From contig NZ_JAFCLS010000024.1 in the NCBI RefSeq assembly GCF_018131075.1, forward strand, positions 62,001 to 126,000: a stretch of 64,000 nucleotides of DNA, given 5' to 3'. Below the pieces are notes generated by a model, which worked only from the letters and a program-made list of their open reading frames with translations, ran no database searches and was not told where the DNA came from. Positions within the stretch are counted from its first letter, which is position 1; the number at the start of each line of letters is the position of its first letter. Below are positions 1 to 9,369 of the stretch, piece by piece. Made by a program: the position numbers and the translations under genes. Source of the DNA: Bradyrhizobium sp. JYMT SZCCT0428. Its GTDB lineage: Bacteria; Pseudomonadota; Alphaproteobacteria; Rhizobiales; Xanthobacteraceae.

Positions 1-480
1 AAACACATCATGGATGAAGCCGTCCCGCATCGGGTCGCCGAATCTGATGACATGCTGGGCGATGACGATCAGATAAACGGCGCCAGCCACCACCAGCGTC
101 CATAATACGCCGCCCACGGCGCGCGCTGCGGTAAAGCCGAAAATCACGAACATGAAATGAAAGATCATGATCCCCAGAATATAGGTCACTGGAACCGACT
201 GGAATGAGTTCAACAGGAAACTAAGGATGATGGCACCGTAAAACAGGCCCAGCATGATCATAATATCGGTTACGCGATCTGCTGCTTCAAAAGTCTGGCG
301 CCAGGTCATCGCTATCAGCGCGCACCCGATTGCAGCAAAGGCTACAAATATCCCGGTGGACCCGATCAAGAAGAATGGCACGAATGCTTTCGCGATCGCC
401 GCAATGGTGACCGCAATAGCGATCCATTTCGCAAGGCGGCGCGCTTGTAGTTTTGTCTGCAGTTTGCTCTGTTGGATCAT
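1..480 (-). CDS. Integral membrane protein, 3' end cut by window edge
   Basis: An open frame runs on the minus strand from an ATG at 480 to the left edge with no stop (160 codons visible). The product begins MIQQSKLQTKLQ and is strongly hydrophobic after residue 18, with about four to five membrane segments separated by short polar turns. The carboxyl end lies outside the window. Its position beside rhamnose genes would fit an O-antigen polymerase or ligase type protein, but no family motif is visible, so that is only context. A GTG five codons upstream is an alternative start; no strong ribosome binding site decides between them. Confidence 0.6.
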   Translation of the reverse strand, partial: MIQQSKLQTKLQARRLAKWIAIAVTIAAIAKAFVPFFLIGSTGIFVAFAAIGCALIAMTWRQTFEAADRVTDIMIMLGLFYGAIILSFLLNSFQSVPVTYILGIMIFHFMFVIFGFTAARAVGGVLWTLVVAGAVYLIVIAQHVIRFGDPMRDGFIHDVF

Positions 481-1212
481 TGGGTAGTAATCCACGTCCG
501 GTACGATTTGGCTCTTATGGCGGAATGTGCCATTGCTGAATAGCTGTTGATGAAAAAACGCCAGTGACCTGCGCTGCTTCAAGGGTCCCAATTACGAGTG
601 CGGCTCGTACTGGAAGAGTCCGAGCGGCACAAGGGGCTTCGCTGCGTTCCATGATCATTGCGCAAGTGAAATGCCGCCAATTTAGGCGGAATGCGCGAGG
701 GCCGGCGAAGCGGCCTTGGAATCCGATGTCGCCCCGGCGCGGCAACCCGCTGCTCGCAGCGGGAAGATCGGGGCGCCGATTTTCGATAGGCGCCGAACCC
801 TCTTCTAAACCGCTGCATTCCCGCTTACATGCGCTCGTTCTCTGGAGTGATAGCTGACAGAGCAATGCGCTAGCAGAGGAGTGACACCTGCTGCAATGGG
901 GAGCACGTCGCTATCGTAAAAGTGAGGCCGGTCAGTCGTTGAAAGACGGTCTTGAGATAATTTGGAATTCGTGTATTCCTGCCAGCATCAGCGTGGATAG
1001 CGGATTTTATATCACTTAAATACCAGCAATAGCTGCGTCGGAATGGCTATGGTGATCGAATAAAGCCGACCAACCTGTCCCGCCTTCAAGTATGATATCT
1101 TCCATAGCGAAAACGCCCGCAGTCCGAATGGAGATTCATCCAACGGATGGCTCGCCACGCGCAAATCTGGTATTGAAATCGCCCAAAGTGCGGTTTAGCG
1201 TGGAACGATCTA
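481..1212. other. Intergenic region upstream of rfbC, no convincing gene
   Basis: About 730 bases between the divergent membrane-protein gene and rfbC. The overlapping frames here (for example 515-865 minus) read as Arg/Pro/Ala-rich low-information sequence without a recognisable family. The region probably holds the divergent promoters, but I could not pick a convincing -35/-10 pair. Confidence 0.5.
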
Positions 1213-1767
1213 ATGCGAATAATCCCTACAGAGCTGCCTGAGGTTGTGATCGTTGAACCTCAGGTGTTTGGTGACGCGCGCGGCTTTTTCATGGAGAGCT
1301 ATCGACTCGATAGGTACGCCGATCAGGGTATCAAGCGACCGTTCGTTCAAGACAATCTATCTCGCTCAAGCCGCGGTGTGATCCGGGGACTTCATCTTCA
1401 GAATCCGCAGCCACAGGGAAAGCTCGTAAGCGTCTTAAAGGGAAAGGTGCTGGACGTCGCCGTGGATGTTCGCGCGGGGAGCCCGAATTTCCGATGCCAT
1501 GTTGCTGTTGAATTAAGCGATGAAAACCGTCGTCAATTGTGGGTACCGCGTGGCTTCGCCCACGGCTTTGCAGTCTTGTCTGAAATTGCCGATTGTTTCT
1601 ACAAGTGTGACGAATACTACTGTCCGAAGGATGAAGTTTCGGTGAGATGGGACGATCCGGAGCTCGGAATAGACTGGAAACTCGAAAATCCGGCACTTTC
1701 AGCCAAGGATAGCCGTGCTCCTCTGCTTTCCGAGGTCAAAAATCTCCCGAATTTCGGTCAGGTGTGA
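1213..1767 (+). CDS. rfbC: dTDP-4-dehydrorhamnose 3,5-epimerase
   Basis: A 184-residue protein of normal family length. It converts dTDP-4-keto-6-deoxyglucose to dTDP-4-keto-rhamnose in the cytoplasmic dTDP-L-rhamnose pathway. Visible family motifs are FGDARGFFMESY near residue 19, the RGLHLQ segment containing the catalytic His61, and the cupin segment WVPRGFAHGF near 115. Its stop TGA overlaps the ATG of rfbD by one base, so the two are translationally coupled. rfbA and rfbB, needed for the earlier steps, are not in the window and may lie upstream. Confidence 0.95.
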   Translation: MRIIPTELPEVVIVEPQVFGDARGFFMESYRLDRYADQGIKRPFVQDNLSRSSRGVIRGLHLQNPQPQGKLVSVLKGKVLDVAVDVRAGSPNFRCHVAVELSDENRRQLWVPRGFAHGFAVLSEIADCFYKCDEYYCPKDEVSVRWDDPELGIDWKLENPALSAKDSRAPLLSEVKNLPNFGQV

Positions 1768-2696
1768 TGCGTATCCTCCTGACTGGCACAGGTGGGCAGG
1801 TAGGGGGTGCGTTACTTCCGTTACTCCAGCACAGTGATCAGGTGCTCGCTCCGAGCCGGGAAGAATTTGATCTCTCGCATCCGGATGAGCTTAAGGAGCG
1901 GCTGGCACGCTATCAACCGGATCTCATCATCAATCCGGCTGCCTATACGTCAGTCGATCGGGCGGAGGAGGAGCGCGAACTCGCTTTTCGGGTAAATGCT
2001 GAAGCCCCTGCCATTATGGTTGAATGGGCCGTTCGAAACGGCGTGCCGTTGGTCCATTTTTCGACCGACTATGTCTTTGACGGCTCGGGCAGTGAGCCGT
2101 GGCGAGAGGACAGTGAGCCGAGGCCGCTTTCGGTCTACGGTAAAAGCAAGCTTGCTGGCGAGCGAGCGATCGTCGCCGCCGGAGGCGCTCACATAATTGT
2201 CCGTACCTCGTGGATCTACGCCGCGAGCGGAATAAACTTCCTCAACACAATTGCCAATTTGGCAAAAGAAAGGGAAGAGCTCCGCATCGTAGCCGATCAA
2301 ATTGGAGCGCCCACGACGGCGCGAGTGATTGCAGTTACCCTTACGAAAATCCTGTCGGCGAGACGAACCGAACTCACCTGCGCCTTCGAAGAATGGGGAG
2401 GCGCCTTAAATATTGCATGTCAGGGGGAGACAAGTTGGTACGGATTTGCAACGGCGATCGCGGCCGGGTTAAGGTGCCGAGGTGTCGGGTTAAATGCAAA
2501 AAACATCATTCCGATAGAGACGAATGAATTTCCAACTCGGGCGAAACGCCCGCAGAACTCAAGGCTGAACCTCGAGCGATTATTTAACGTGTTCGGTATA
2601 GTTACGCCCGATTGGTATGAAGCCCTACAGGGGGAGTTGGATGCATATTCAGGCTTTAGTTTAGGCGTGGACGGTAATGGGCCCTGGACAGGTTGA
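1767..2696 (+). CDS. rfbD: dTDP-4-dehydrorhamnose reductase, 3' end altered
   Basis: A 309-residue SDR-type NAD(P)H-dependent reductase that makes dTDP-L-rhamnose. The start is the ATG overlapping the rfbC stop (a GTG at 1764 is also in frame). Seen: the nucleotide-binding motif LLTGTGGQVG at the N-terminus, FSTDYVFDG near residue 100, and the catalytic YGKSK near 127. The last roughly 20 residues, after GELDA, do not look like a usual RfbD tail and run directly into IS3-type sequence, so the native C-terminus was probably replaced by insertion. Activity is likely kept because the catalytic and substrate-binding parts are intact. Confidence 0.9.
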   Translation: MRILLTGTGGQVGGALLPLLQHSDQVLAPSREEFDLSHPDELKERLARYQPDLIINPAAYTSVDRAEEERELAFRVNAEAPAIMVEWAVRNGVPLVHFSTDYVFDGSGSEPWREDSEPRPLSVYGKSKLAGERAIVAAGGAHIIVRTSWIYAASGINFLNTIANLAKEREELRIVADQIGAPTTARVIAVTLTKILSARRTELTCAFEEWGGALNIACQGETSWYGFATAIAAGLRCRGVGLNAKNIIPIETNEFPTRAKRPQNSRLNLERLFNVFGIVTPDWYEALQGELDAYSGFSLGVDGNGPWTG

Positions 2697-3305
2697 GCCT
2701 GTGGCAGTAGTTCATCCAGTTTGAAGTTCGTTCTGGCCCACGACAAGGACCGGGCATGAAGCGCAGCCGCTTTTCGGAAGAGCAGATCGTCGGGATTTTG
2801 AAGGAGCACGAGGCTGGCCGTCTCGGTCGCCGACCTGTGCCGCAAGCATGGCGTCAGCGACGCCAGCATATACAAATGGAAAGCGAAGTTCGGCGGGATG
2901 GACGTCTCGGAGGCCAAGCGGCTGCGGTCGCTGGAGGACGAGAACGCCCGGCTAAAACGGCTGCTGGCCGACGCAATGCTGGACAATGCGGCGTTGAAGG
3001 ATCTGCTGGGAAAGAAGTGGTGACGCCCGCGGAAGCGGAAAGCTGTCGCGCATCTGCAAAGCATTCGAGATGAGCGAACGGCGGGCGTGTAAAGCCATCG
3101 GTTGCTGCCGCATGACCATGAGATACAAGACGACCCGGGCGGACGAGGCCGACCTTCGCCAGCGGATGAAGGCGATAGCCCATGAGCGCCGCCGGTTCGG
3201 CTACCGGCGCTTGCACGTGCTGCTCAAGCGGGAGGGCTATATGATCAACCACTGTTCCGGCTGTATCGGGAGGAGAAGCTCGCAGTGCGCCGCCGGGGCG
3301 GCCTA
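2680..3305 (+). mobile_element. IS3-family remnant (frameshifted OrfA, truncated OrfB)
   Basis: OrfA starts at ATG 2756 (MKRSRFSEEQIVGILKEHEAG, the IS3/IS407-type helix-turn-helix start). One extra base near 2818 throws it out of frame. The correct continuation (VADLCRKHGVSDASIYKWK and a leucine-rich segment) is readable in another frame to the TGA at 3021. OrfB is recognisable from about 3023 (SERRACKAIGCCRMTMRYK, then RRFGYRRLHVLLKREGY), carries small deletions, and is lost after 3300, so the DDE catalytic region is absent. The element is dead. Confidence 0.85.
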
Positions 3306-3339
3306 GTGTTTTAGACATCTGGCTTAACCTCGCTAGCTG

Positions 3340-3464
3340 GTTTGATCGCGCGCTCCGACCAGGAACGGTGCCTGCTTGTGCAGATCGACGGCGATACCGC
3401 TGTTTGGTTGAACGGTGCTACCGCGGCGACGCTGGCCGCGGCGAACTTCAGCATCGTAAGGTAG
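3340..3464 (+). pseudogene. Remnant of an RTX protein C-terminal tail
   Basis: From 3378 the plus strand encodes VQIDGDTAVWLNGATA followed by LAAANFSIVR and a stop at 3462-3464. This is nearly the same as the C-terminus of the intact RTX protein ending at 12397. Upstream bases resemble the preceding part of that tail but in a shifted frame, and no RTX repeats remain. Confidence 0.8.
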
Positions 3465-3523
3465 CTCGCCAAAACCCCTACTTAGGGCCTCCGGCTTCCT
3501 GCCCGTGGCCAGTTAGGAGAAAA

Positions 3524-3706
3524 ATGAATTGGATTGGTTCGATCTTTCTATTAGCCGTGGTGGCGATAATCTTTGCGGTGGTCGCGGACGCATCGGTCAC
3601 CAAATGTCGTATCGGGTCGTTCTATGCGATCGTTGGCCTTTGTACACCCGACGTCTCCGCAGGCAAATTCGATTGCCGGTTTGCTCCCGAAAGCTGCGGC
3701 CAATAG
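3524..3706 (+). CDS. Small secreted or membrane-anchored Cys-containing peptide
   Basis: A 60-residue frame preceded by a good ribosome binding site (AGGAG five to six bases before the ATG). The product has an N-terminal hydrophobic segment (residues 5-22, signal peptide or anchor) and a short polar tail with four cysteines that could form two disulfides. Not recognised as a known family. The ribosome binding site and the signal-like N-terminus support a real gene despite the surrounding IS debris. Confidence 0.55.
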   Translation: MNWIGSIFLLAVVAIIFAVVADASVTKCRIGSFYAIVGLCTPDVSAGKFDCRFAPESCGQ

Positions 3707-3773
3707 CAGACGTGGGGCAAAAAGGTTCAAGCGCTGATTCCCATTGTTGGGCAGACGTGTACCGCGCAGACGG

Positions 3774-4280
3774 CTAATCGATCTTCGTCCGAATACTCGT
3801 GGCGGCAATGTCCGCCAACTCGAAGAACTGCCTTCGGGCGTGAACAATAGAGGGCAGAAGTGATCGGCCCCTGCGCGCGCGAGGCCTGGTACAGCTCGCT
3901 ATAACCGCTAGGATACCGGTGAAGCTGCCAAGATGCCGGGTAGGATGCTCGTCGCGACGGTCTCGCGAGGCGTAATAGAGCGCTGCCCGCGGAGCACGGC
4001 TGCCAAATGGCCGGTCGTCACGGACATAGATCCAGATATGGACCATGATCGTCTGGCCGGTTCAGGATGGGGGCACATTGGTGGCGTCGCCATGCGACCG
4101 CTCGGCGGCTGTCAGTACAGGAAGCCGCTGCAGGGCTGCCGTACAGGCGCCGACCTGATCTGCCAGTCTTGACAGGCTCAGATCGATTCCAGGGAAGCAG
4201 TTCATCGAGCCGATGGACTGAATGCGCCATCGATCCGCGCCAGGACGTCGGCAAGCAGCCTGAGGATCGACGTCATTCAT
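3774..4280 (-). mobile_element. IS66-family transposase (TnpC) remnant, scrambled
   Basis: Minus-strand frames encode broken pieces of an IS66 TnpC: a central piece with WIYVRDDRPFG and LYYASRDRR, next to SRLADQVGACTAAL, and a piece resembling the C-terminal end (NDVDPQA, MNCFPGI). The pieces are frameshifted and not in natural order, so this is a rearranged relic. An equivalent, better preserved TnpC lies at 18836-19809. Confidence 0.75.
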
Positions 4281-4344
4281 CTGCGGTGAAGGTTGTCATT
4301 GTTGGTGTAGGAAACCCTCGGCCGCGAGCCGTTCGCCGGAGATC

Positions 4345-5456
4345 TATTCGTGTTCCGCGGCCGCAGCTGTTCGCTGATCGAGGTCCTGTGGCACTATGGA
4401 ATTGGATTGTCTATGCCAAGCGATTGGACCGTGGACGTTTGGTCTGGCCGGTGAGGGGGGCGGTGTGGTTGGGCTCACCGCGGCGCAGAGGAGTTATCTG
4501 CTGGAAACGATCGACTAGCGCAACCTCAGCACACGTGGCGGCCACAGAGCGCGGGCTACGTTAAAAAAATGTTCTGAGGTACAGAAGACAAGACGTCACA
4601 AATCGCCTGTTTTGTGATTGCATCAGAGCCATGGGTGACGACCTTGAATTGCTGCCATACGACGTCGAAACGATGAAAGCGGCATTGATTGTTGCCCGGG
4701 CGGAGGCGGCAGCCGCCCGCGCCGGCAGTCCGACGACCAGGTGCTGATCGCCCATCTGCTGATCCTTCCAAGCCGACGCCTATGGGGGCTATGGCAAGCT
4801 TTAAGACCCGGATCGCAACGCAGGTCCGATCCTGGAAGCCGCCTGTTGGGTCCACGCCCGGCGTCCGTTCTTCGTGATGGCTGATCTGGCCGAGCAGGCG
4901 CGTCGCAAGGCTGAGGGCAAAAATACCCGCTGGCGCTGGAAACAGTTCGCCGGATCGACGCCCTATTCGAGATCGAGCGTACCATAAACGGTCAGAGCGC
5001 CGAAGGCGCAAGGCGGATCGCCAGGAACTCAGCGCCACTCGTGACCGATCTGGAAGTCTGGCATGCGCGCTTAGCGCGTCAAGCTCTCGCGCAGCAACGA
5101 TGTTCGCCAAGGCGATGAATTACATGCTTAAGCGCTGGAGCGCATTTACCGCTTCCTCAATGACGGCCGCATCCCTCTCCAAAAATGCGGCCGAGCGTGA
5201 CGCGCGCGGCATCGCTTTCGTTCGTAAGTCGTGGTTGTTCTGCGGCTCGGATCGCGGCGGCGAGCTTGCCGCGCTGATGTACCGCCAAGATGAATGACGT
5301 CGAGCCCAAGCCTGGCTCGCCGACGTTTTGCGCGGATCGCTGCGCATCCAGTCCATTGGCTCGATGAACTGCTTCCCTGGAATTGACGCGCCCCAAAGGG
5401 GCGAGTCGATCAGGCTGCCTGAATCGACCGTCAAGCGGTCGTCACCGGATACTTAC
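4345..5456 (+). mobile_element. IS66-family relic with TnpB and internally deleted TnpC
   Basis: Plus-strand reading shows an IS66 TnpB end (YAKRLDRGRLVWP, 4390-4450, then a frameshifted end near 4555), followed by the TnpC start (LPYDVETMKAALIVARAEAA, from about 4640). A deletion then joins this to the TnpC catalytic part (DAYGGYGKL near 4785, CWVHARRPFFVMADLAE near 4850) and the C-terminal end near 5380. The sequence ending near 5456 resembles an IS66 terminal repeat. Several frameshifts make it inactive. Confidence 0.8.
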
Positions 5457-5631
5457 TTGAAAACCGAAATGACGGTGCTGTTTCCACCGGTCAGCTTCGC
5501 AAAGCGCCAGCGAACATCAAAATTGCAATGTGATGGAATAATAATCTAAGGGACATTCGAGCTAAACATTTGCAAAATTGGGCGAATGTGTCCTATTCCG
5601 CTTATCGCGTTTGATTGACCCTACGGACATC

Positions 5632-7080
5632 ATGAATATTCTATTTCTCTACAATTCCACGCAAACCTACACCGCCACAGTATTTGAGCAGATCAACAGC
5701 TTTGCGCTGTTTTCCCGGCACGCAGCCTTCTTCTGCCACCTCGATCAGTTCTCCACTCTGGAGTTGGATTTATCGCGATTTGACGCTGTTGCAATTCATT
5801 ACTCAGTGCGACTTCCATTTGATCAGATCTCCGAATCCGCTGCCCAAACACTGACAAGCTACCGTGGATTGAAATTCCTGTTCATACAGGATGAGTATGA
5901 CCATACCTGTCGGGCTTGGCATTGGATCAATCGACTTGGCATTCGATTGGTTTTCACCGCGGTCCCGACTGTCAGTATCCCGACGATCTATCCGCCGGAT
6001 AAGCTGCCGGACGTCCGGTTCGTGAACAATCTCACAGGGTACGTTCCGGAAAATTTAGAGGTCGAGACGAGCGGCGTGCCAGCATCCAAGCGAGAGATCG
6101 TCTTCGGGTACAGGGGCAGGCCGCTCCATGTAAGGTATGGCTCGCTTGGGCAGGAGAAGGTCGCGGTTGGTGAGATCGTTCGCAATTACTGCGCAGCAAA
6201 TAATATTCGGTGCGACATTGCCTGGTCGGAAGCAGAAAGAATCTATGGACCGGCTTGGTACGAATTTCTGCGAAGCTGCCGTGCAGTGCTGGGCTCCGAG
6301 AGCGGAAGCAATGTCTTCGACTGGGATAATTCGTTATGGACAAGAATCGATTCGTTTAAGCGAGCTAATCCGTCGGCCTCTGACGATGACATCTACGAGG
6401 CGATCGTGAAGCCGGTTGAACTCGACGGAATTATGAATCAAGTCTCGCCCAGGGTTTTCGAAACCATAGCCGCGGGCGCCGTCCTAGTTTTGTTCGAGGG
6501 AAATTATTCGGGGCTGATCAAGCCCGGCAAGCATTTCATTTCATTGAAAAAAGATGGAAGCAATCTTGGTGACATTTGCAAGGCGCTGCAGGACGGTGCC
6601 TTTATCGATGAAATGACCCGGAAAGCATTTGAAGATGTAATTGCGCCCGGCACCTACAGTTACAAGTCCTATGTGGGTCTAGTGGACGATGAACTGGATC
6701 GCGCAATCAAGGCACTCCGTTCTGCAACCGCCTCGAACGTCATTCAGATCGGAGAATCCATTCGGTCCAGCAACGCTCTGACAGAGACAAATGGCGCTGC
6801 GCTGATCGAACTGTTACGTTCGACCGACGTCGCTCCAACTCCAGTGACGACGAACCCCATTTTTTACAAACTGCCGATGCCGATCAAATCCCCCCCATCC
6901 CTTTCGCTACCCTCGATGGGTAGACCGTCGGCAGGACAGGTTTCCGCCAAAACGATACTCATCAATGCGCTCTATTCCGTCAAAAGAACAATGGTGTTCA
7001 TTTGGCTGAGGTTGCCCCTCTCCGTGAGGCGTTTTCTCAGACCGGCCGTGCACAAAGCGAAGCAACATTTGAGGCGGTGA
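5632..7080 (+). CDS. GT-B-type glycosyltransferase-like protein
   Basis: A 482-residue protein when started at the ATG at 5632 (MNILFLYNS); an in-frame start 18 codons upstream is less likely. The layout is that of a GT-B glycosyltransferase: an alpha/beta N-terminal half, then a donor-site-like segment QVSPRVFETIAAGAVLVLF near residue 280, which resembles the E-x7-E region of GT4 enzymes. The last 100 residues are basic and may contact the membrane. It probably transfers a sugar to a surface polysaccharide or exported protein in the cytoplasm. Donor and acceptor cannot be read from sequence. Confidence 0.7.
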   Translation: MNILFLYNSTQTYTATVFEQINSFALFSRHAAFFCHLDQFSTLELDLSRFDAVAIHYSVRLPFDQISESAAQTLTSYRGLKFLFIQDEYDHTCRAWHWINRLGIRLVFTAVPTVSIPTIYPPDKLPDVRFVNNLTGYVPENLEVETSGVPASKREIVFGYRGRPLHVRYGSLGQEKVAVGEIVRNYCAANNIRCDIAWSEAERIYGPAWYEFLRSCRAVLGSESGSNVFDWDNSLWTRIDSFKRANPSASDDDIYEAIVKPVELDGIMNQVSPRVFETIAAGAVLVLFEGNYSGLIKPGKHFISLKKDGSNLGDICKALQDGAFIDEMTRKAFEDVIAPGTYSYKSYVGLVDDELDRAIKALRSATASNVIQIGESIRSSNALTETNGAALIELLRSTDVAPTPVTTNPIFYKLPMPIKSPPSLSLPSMGRPSAGQVSAKTILINALYSVKRTMVFIWLRLPLSVRRFLRPAVHKAKQHLRR

Positions 7081-7194
7081 AGGGCATATCCATTTACCGA
7101 GGACAGCGATCGACGTCTCGGTCGGTTCTGCGTCTAGGTCTGTCGAAGGCGCCCCGGCACCATGCGACAAATTTAAACGAGTGCAAACTGGGGG

Positions 7195-8028
7195 CTACTT
7201 CGTGCAAGTTGCATAGATATCGAGGCCAAGCTGTCTAGGCCAGCGCGTGGTGAGAAGGTCGTTGCGCGAACGGCTAACGAACGGAGGCTCTTGGTCAATG
7301 TTTTCCAAGCACGCGCTGAAGGTGACAAATTTCTTGCAGAGATTTTCCAACGACCTAATGGATATCCAATCTGTGTGCGGCGCTCCGTCACCACTGCTGT
7401 TGATGTCATATGCCGCACGTTTCGCATTTGAGCTGAGCCCGATTACTCCGCGATAGCCGGCTAACTCGCGTGCGAAGTACCAAAGCGTGTCCTTTGGCGT
7501 GTTCCAAAATCTCCGATAAGAATAGGCTGAATATACCATGAGAATCAGCTGTCCGGCGGGCCGAAGTAATCGGTGGCAGCGGTCAATTGCCAGCGCCAGG
7601 TCACCAGTGTGATGAAGGCAACCGATGGCAACGATCATGTCGAAGGAACCTTCTTCGAAAGGTGGTTCCAGAATGCTGCCCTGCACGGCCTTTCCCGGCA
7701 AATGCAGTTGTTCGAGGCGATGATTAATCATCTTCACTGGACCTTGGGCGATGTCGAGCCCGGTGTAAATTGCACCCGATTCCGCTATCCGCTGTGAAAC
7801 GGTCCCATAGCCGAGTCCGATTTCGAGAACTCGCTTTCCTTTCATCGAACCGAACGGAATATGATAGTCAAGATAGGGGTAAAATGCGAAGTACCAGTCG
7901 TCGAATTTTTTCAATGAGGCGGGACTGGAATCGACTACACCGAGCTGTTTGGCTGCCTGCGAGCCGCAGAGTTCGTCCCAGAAGTCGGCATTCGCTGCTG
8001 TCGTCGCCTTGATGTCCTGATCGCTCAT
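7195..8028 (-). CDS. Class I SAM-dependent methyltransferase
   Basis: A 277-residue protein with the class I methyltransferase core: motif I VLEIGLGYGTVS near residue 67, an acidic end of strand 2 (GLDIAQG), a motif IV-like FDMIVAIGCLHH near 130, and LLRPAGQLILMVYS near 155. It would bind S-adenosylmethionine in the cytoplasm and methylate a small molecule or a sugar. It is convergent with the upstream glycosyltransferase and lies among glycan genes, so glycan modification is a reasonable guess, not a demonstrated role. Confidence 0.8.
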   Translation of the reverse strand: MSDQDIKATTAANADFWDELCGSQAAKQLGVVDSSPASLKKFDDWYFAFYPYLDYHIPFGSMKGKRVLEIGLGYGTVSQRIAESGAIYTGLDIAQGPVKMINHRLEQLHLPGKAVQGSILEPPFEEGSFDMIVAIGCLHHTGDLALAIDRCHRLLRPAGQLILMVYSAYSYRRFWNTPKDTLWYFARELAGYRGVIGLSSNAKRAAYDINSSGDGAPHTDWISIRSLENLCKKFVTFSACLENIDQEPPFVSRSRNDLLTTRWPRQLGLDIYATCTK

Positions 8029-8160
8029 GTCTTCGGTCTTCTCGCTGGAAAGAAAATTGTCTGGGGGTGACCGTATGCGGTCAGCAGCCCGGTTTCCGCG
8101 CCGGCTTGCTATGACGAACCCTCAAGCTATTGTCACGAGCAATAACCCAAGGCGCGACAG

Positions 8161-9363
8161 ATGGATAGTCAGCCGAAGGGATTTTTGGAGGCCCCCGTTG
8201 CGGTTGAGCGAAACTGCAGTAAAGTTTCGGGGGCAGTTCTGGTTTATCGTCTAAGCCGATTTGGGTGGTTTTCAGGCGTTCTTGCAGGTCGATCGTTGGA
8301 ACAAGGTTTCTCGCCTTCCTCCAAAACTGTGCAGCGTGCACCATCCGCCGGATGGATTATTGCGCGGCGGGTTTTGCGCGTGATTGCGGTCTTTTTTGCC
8401 CAGACTGTTACGAGTGGTACATCGGCTGAAGACGACAACCGCCCCCTCTTGATACTGCCCATCCGCTGCCATCTTGGCTCGGATTGTTACATACAGAACT
8501 TTGTCGACCACGATGAGGATCCGAAGGGAGCCAGCGACTACAATTGCGGAGAGCGCACCTATGATGGCCATAACGGCACGGATTTCCGCTTGCCAGACCT
8601 GAAGGCGGCGAGCCGGGGCGTCGACGTACTGGCCGCGGCGCCAGGCCGGATAAAGGCTATCCGTGACGGTATTCAGGATGTCTCGGTCCGCGTCGGAGGT
8701 GATTCATCTGTGGCCGGCAAGGAGTGCGGCAACGGCATCATTATTGAGCACAAGGCAGATTGGAGTACCCAGTACTGTCACCTTGCGAAGGGAACCATCC
8801 GTGTCAGGACTGGCGATCAGGTTTCGGCTGGAGATCCAATCGGTCGGGTTGGGCTATCGGGCAAGACCGAATTTTCGCATCTGCATTTCACCGTAAGGCG
8901 CGGTAACCTCGTTGTCGATCCATTCGCTTACGGGGCGCCGCCCAGTACTTGCAGAAGCGGGACTTCATTGTGGGATCCGGCGTTAGGGCGTACGATCGAT
9001 TATCGCGATCGAGAGATCATCAACTCGGGATTTGCTTCCACGGCTGTGTCGATGGACCTCATTGAATCCGGGGAAATTTTGAGCAGACCGGCGAGCCCGC
9101 ATGCGCCGCTCGTTGCTTACGTTCGCGCCATCGGATTGAAACCTGGTGACGTGCAAGCCATTAAGATCGAAGATGCGGAGGGAAAACAAATTGCTCGATA
9201 CGAGATCCCGGCGATCACCACCGCGAAGGCTCAGGCCTTCATCACCGTTGGATCAGCTCAAAATGCCCGACCTTGGACAGGCGCTTATACAGGTTACTAC
9301 AACGTCCGCAACAATGGGCAGGTCACTCTGGAAAAGACATTTAAAATTGAGATCGTGCCATAA
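8161..9363 (+). CDS. M23-family metallopeptidase (LytM-like), secreted
   Basis: A 400-residue frame. A hydrophobic stretch around residues 71-88, followed by TSA, looks like a signal peptide, so a downstream start such as GTG 8329 is possible even though the ATG at 8161 has an AAGG element upstream. The M23 zinc motifs are present: HNGTDFR (His and Asp ligands) near residue 140 and HLHF near 240. The catalytic segment is preceded by YNCGERTYDG. The C-terminal 130 residues form an unrecognised domain. It probably cleaves peptidoglycan crossbridges in the periplasm. Its stop lies a few bases from the convergent glycosyltransferase gene. Confidence 0.85.
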   Translation: MDSQPKGFLEAPVAVERNCSKVSGAVLVYRLSRFGWFSGVLAGRSLEQGFSPSSKTVQRAPSAGWIIARRVLRVIAVFFAQTVTSGTSAEDDNRPLLILPIRCHLGSDCYIQNFVDHDEDPKGASDYNCGERTYDGHNGTDFRLPDLKAASRGVDVLAAAPGRIKAIRDGIQDVSVRVGGDSSVAGKECGNGIIIEHKADWSTQYCHLAKGTIRVRTGDQVSAGDPIGRVGLSGKTEFSHLHFTVRRGNLVVDPFAYGAPPSTCRSGTSLWDPALGRTIDYRDREIINSGFASTAVSMDLIESGEILSRPASPHAPLVAYVRAIGLKPGDVQAIKIEDAEGKQIARYEIPAITTAKAQAFITVGSAQNARPWTGAYTGYYNVRNNGQVTLEKTFKIEIVP

Positions 9364-9369
9364 GCGGTT

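Noticed and set aside
515..865. Overlapping frames on both strands upstream of rfbC
   Set aside because: Low-information Arg/Pro/Ala products, no ribosome binding site, no family; treated as intergenic.
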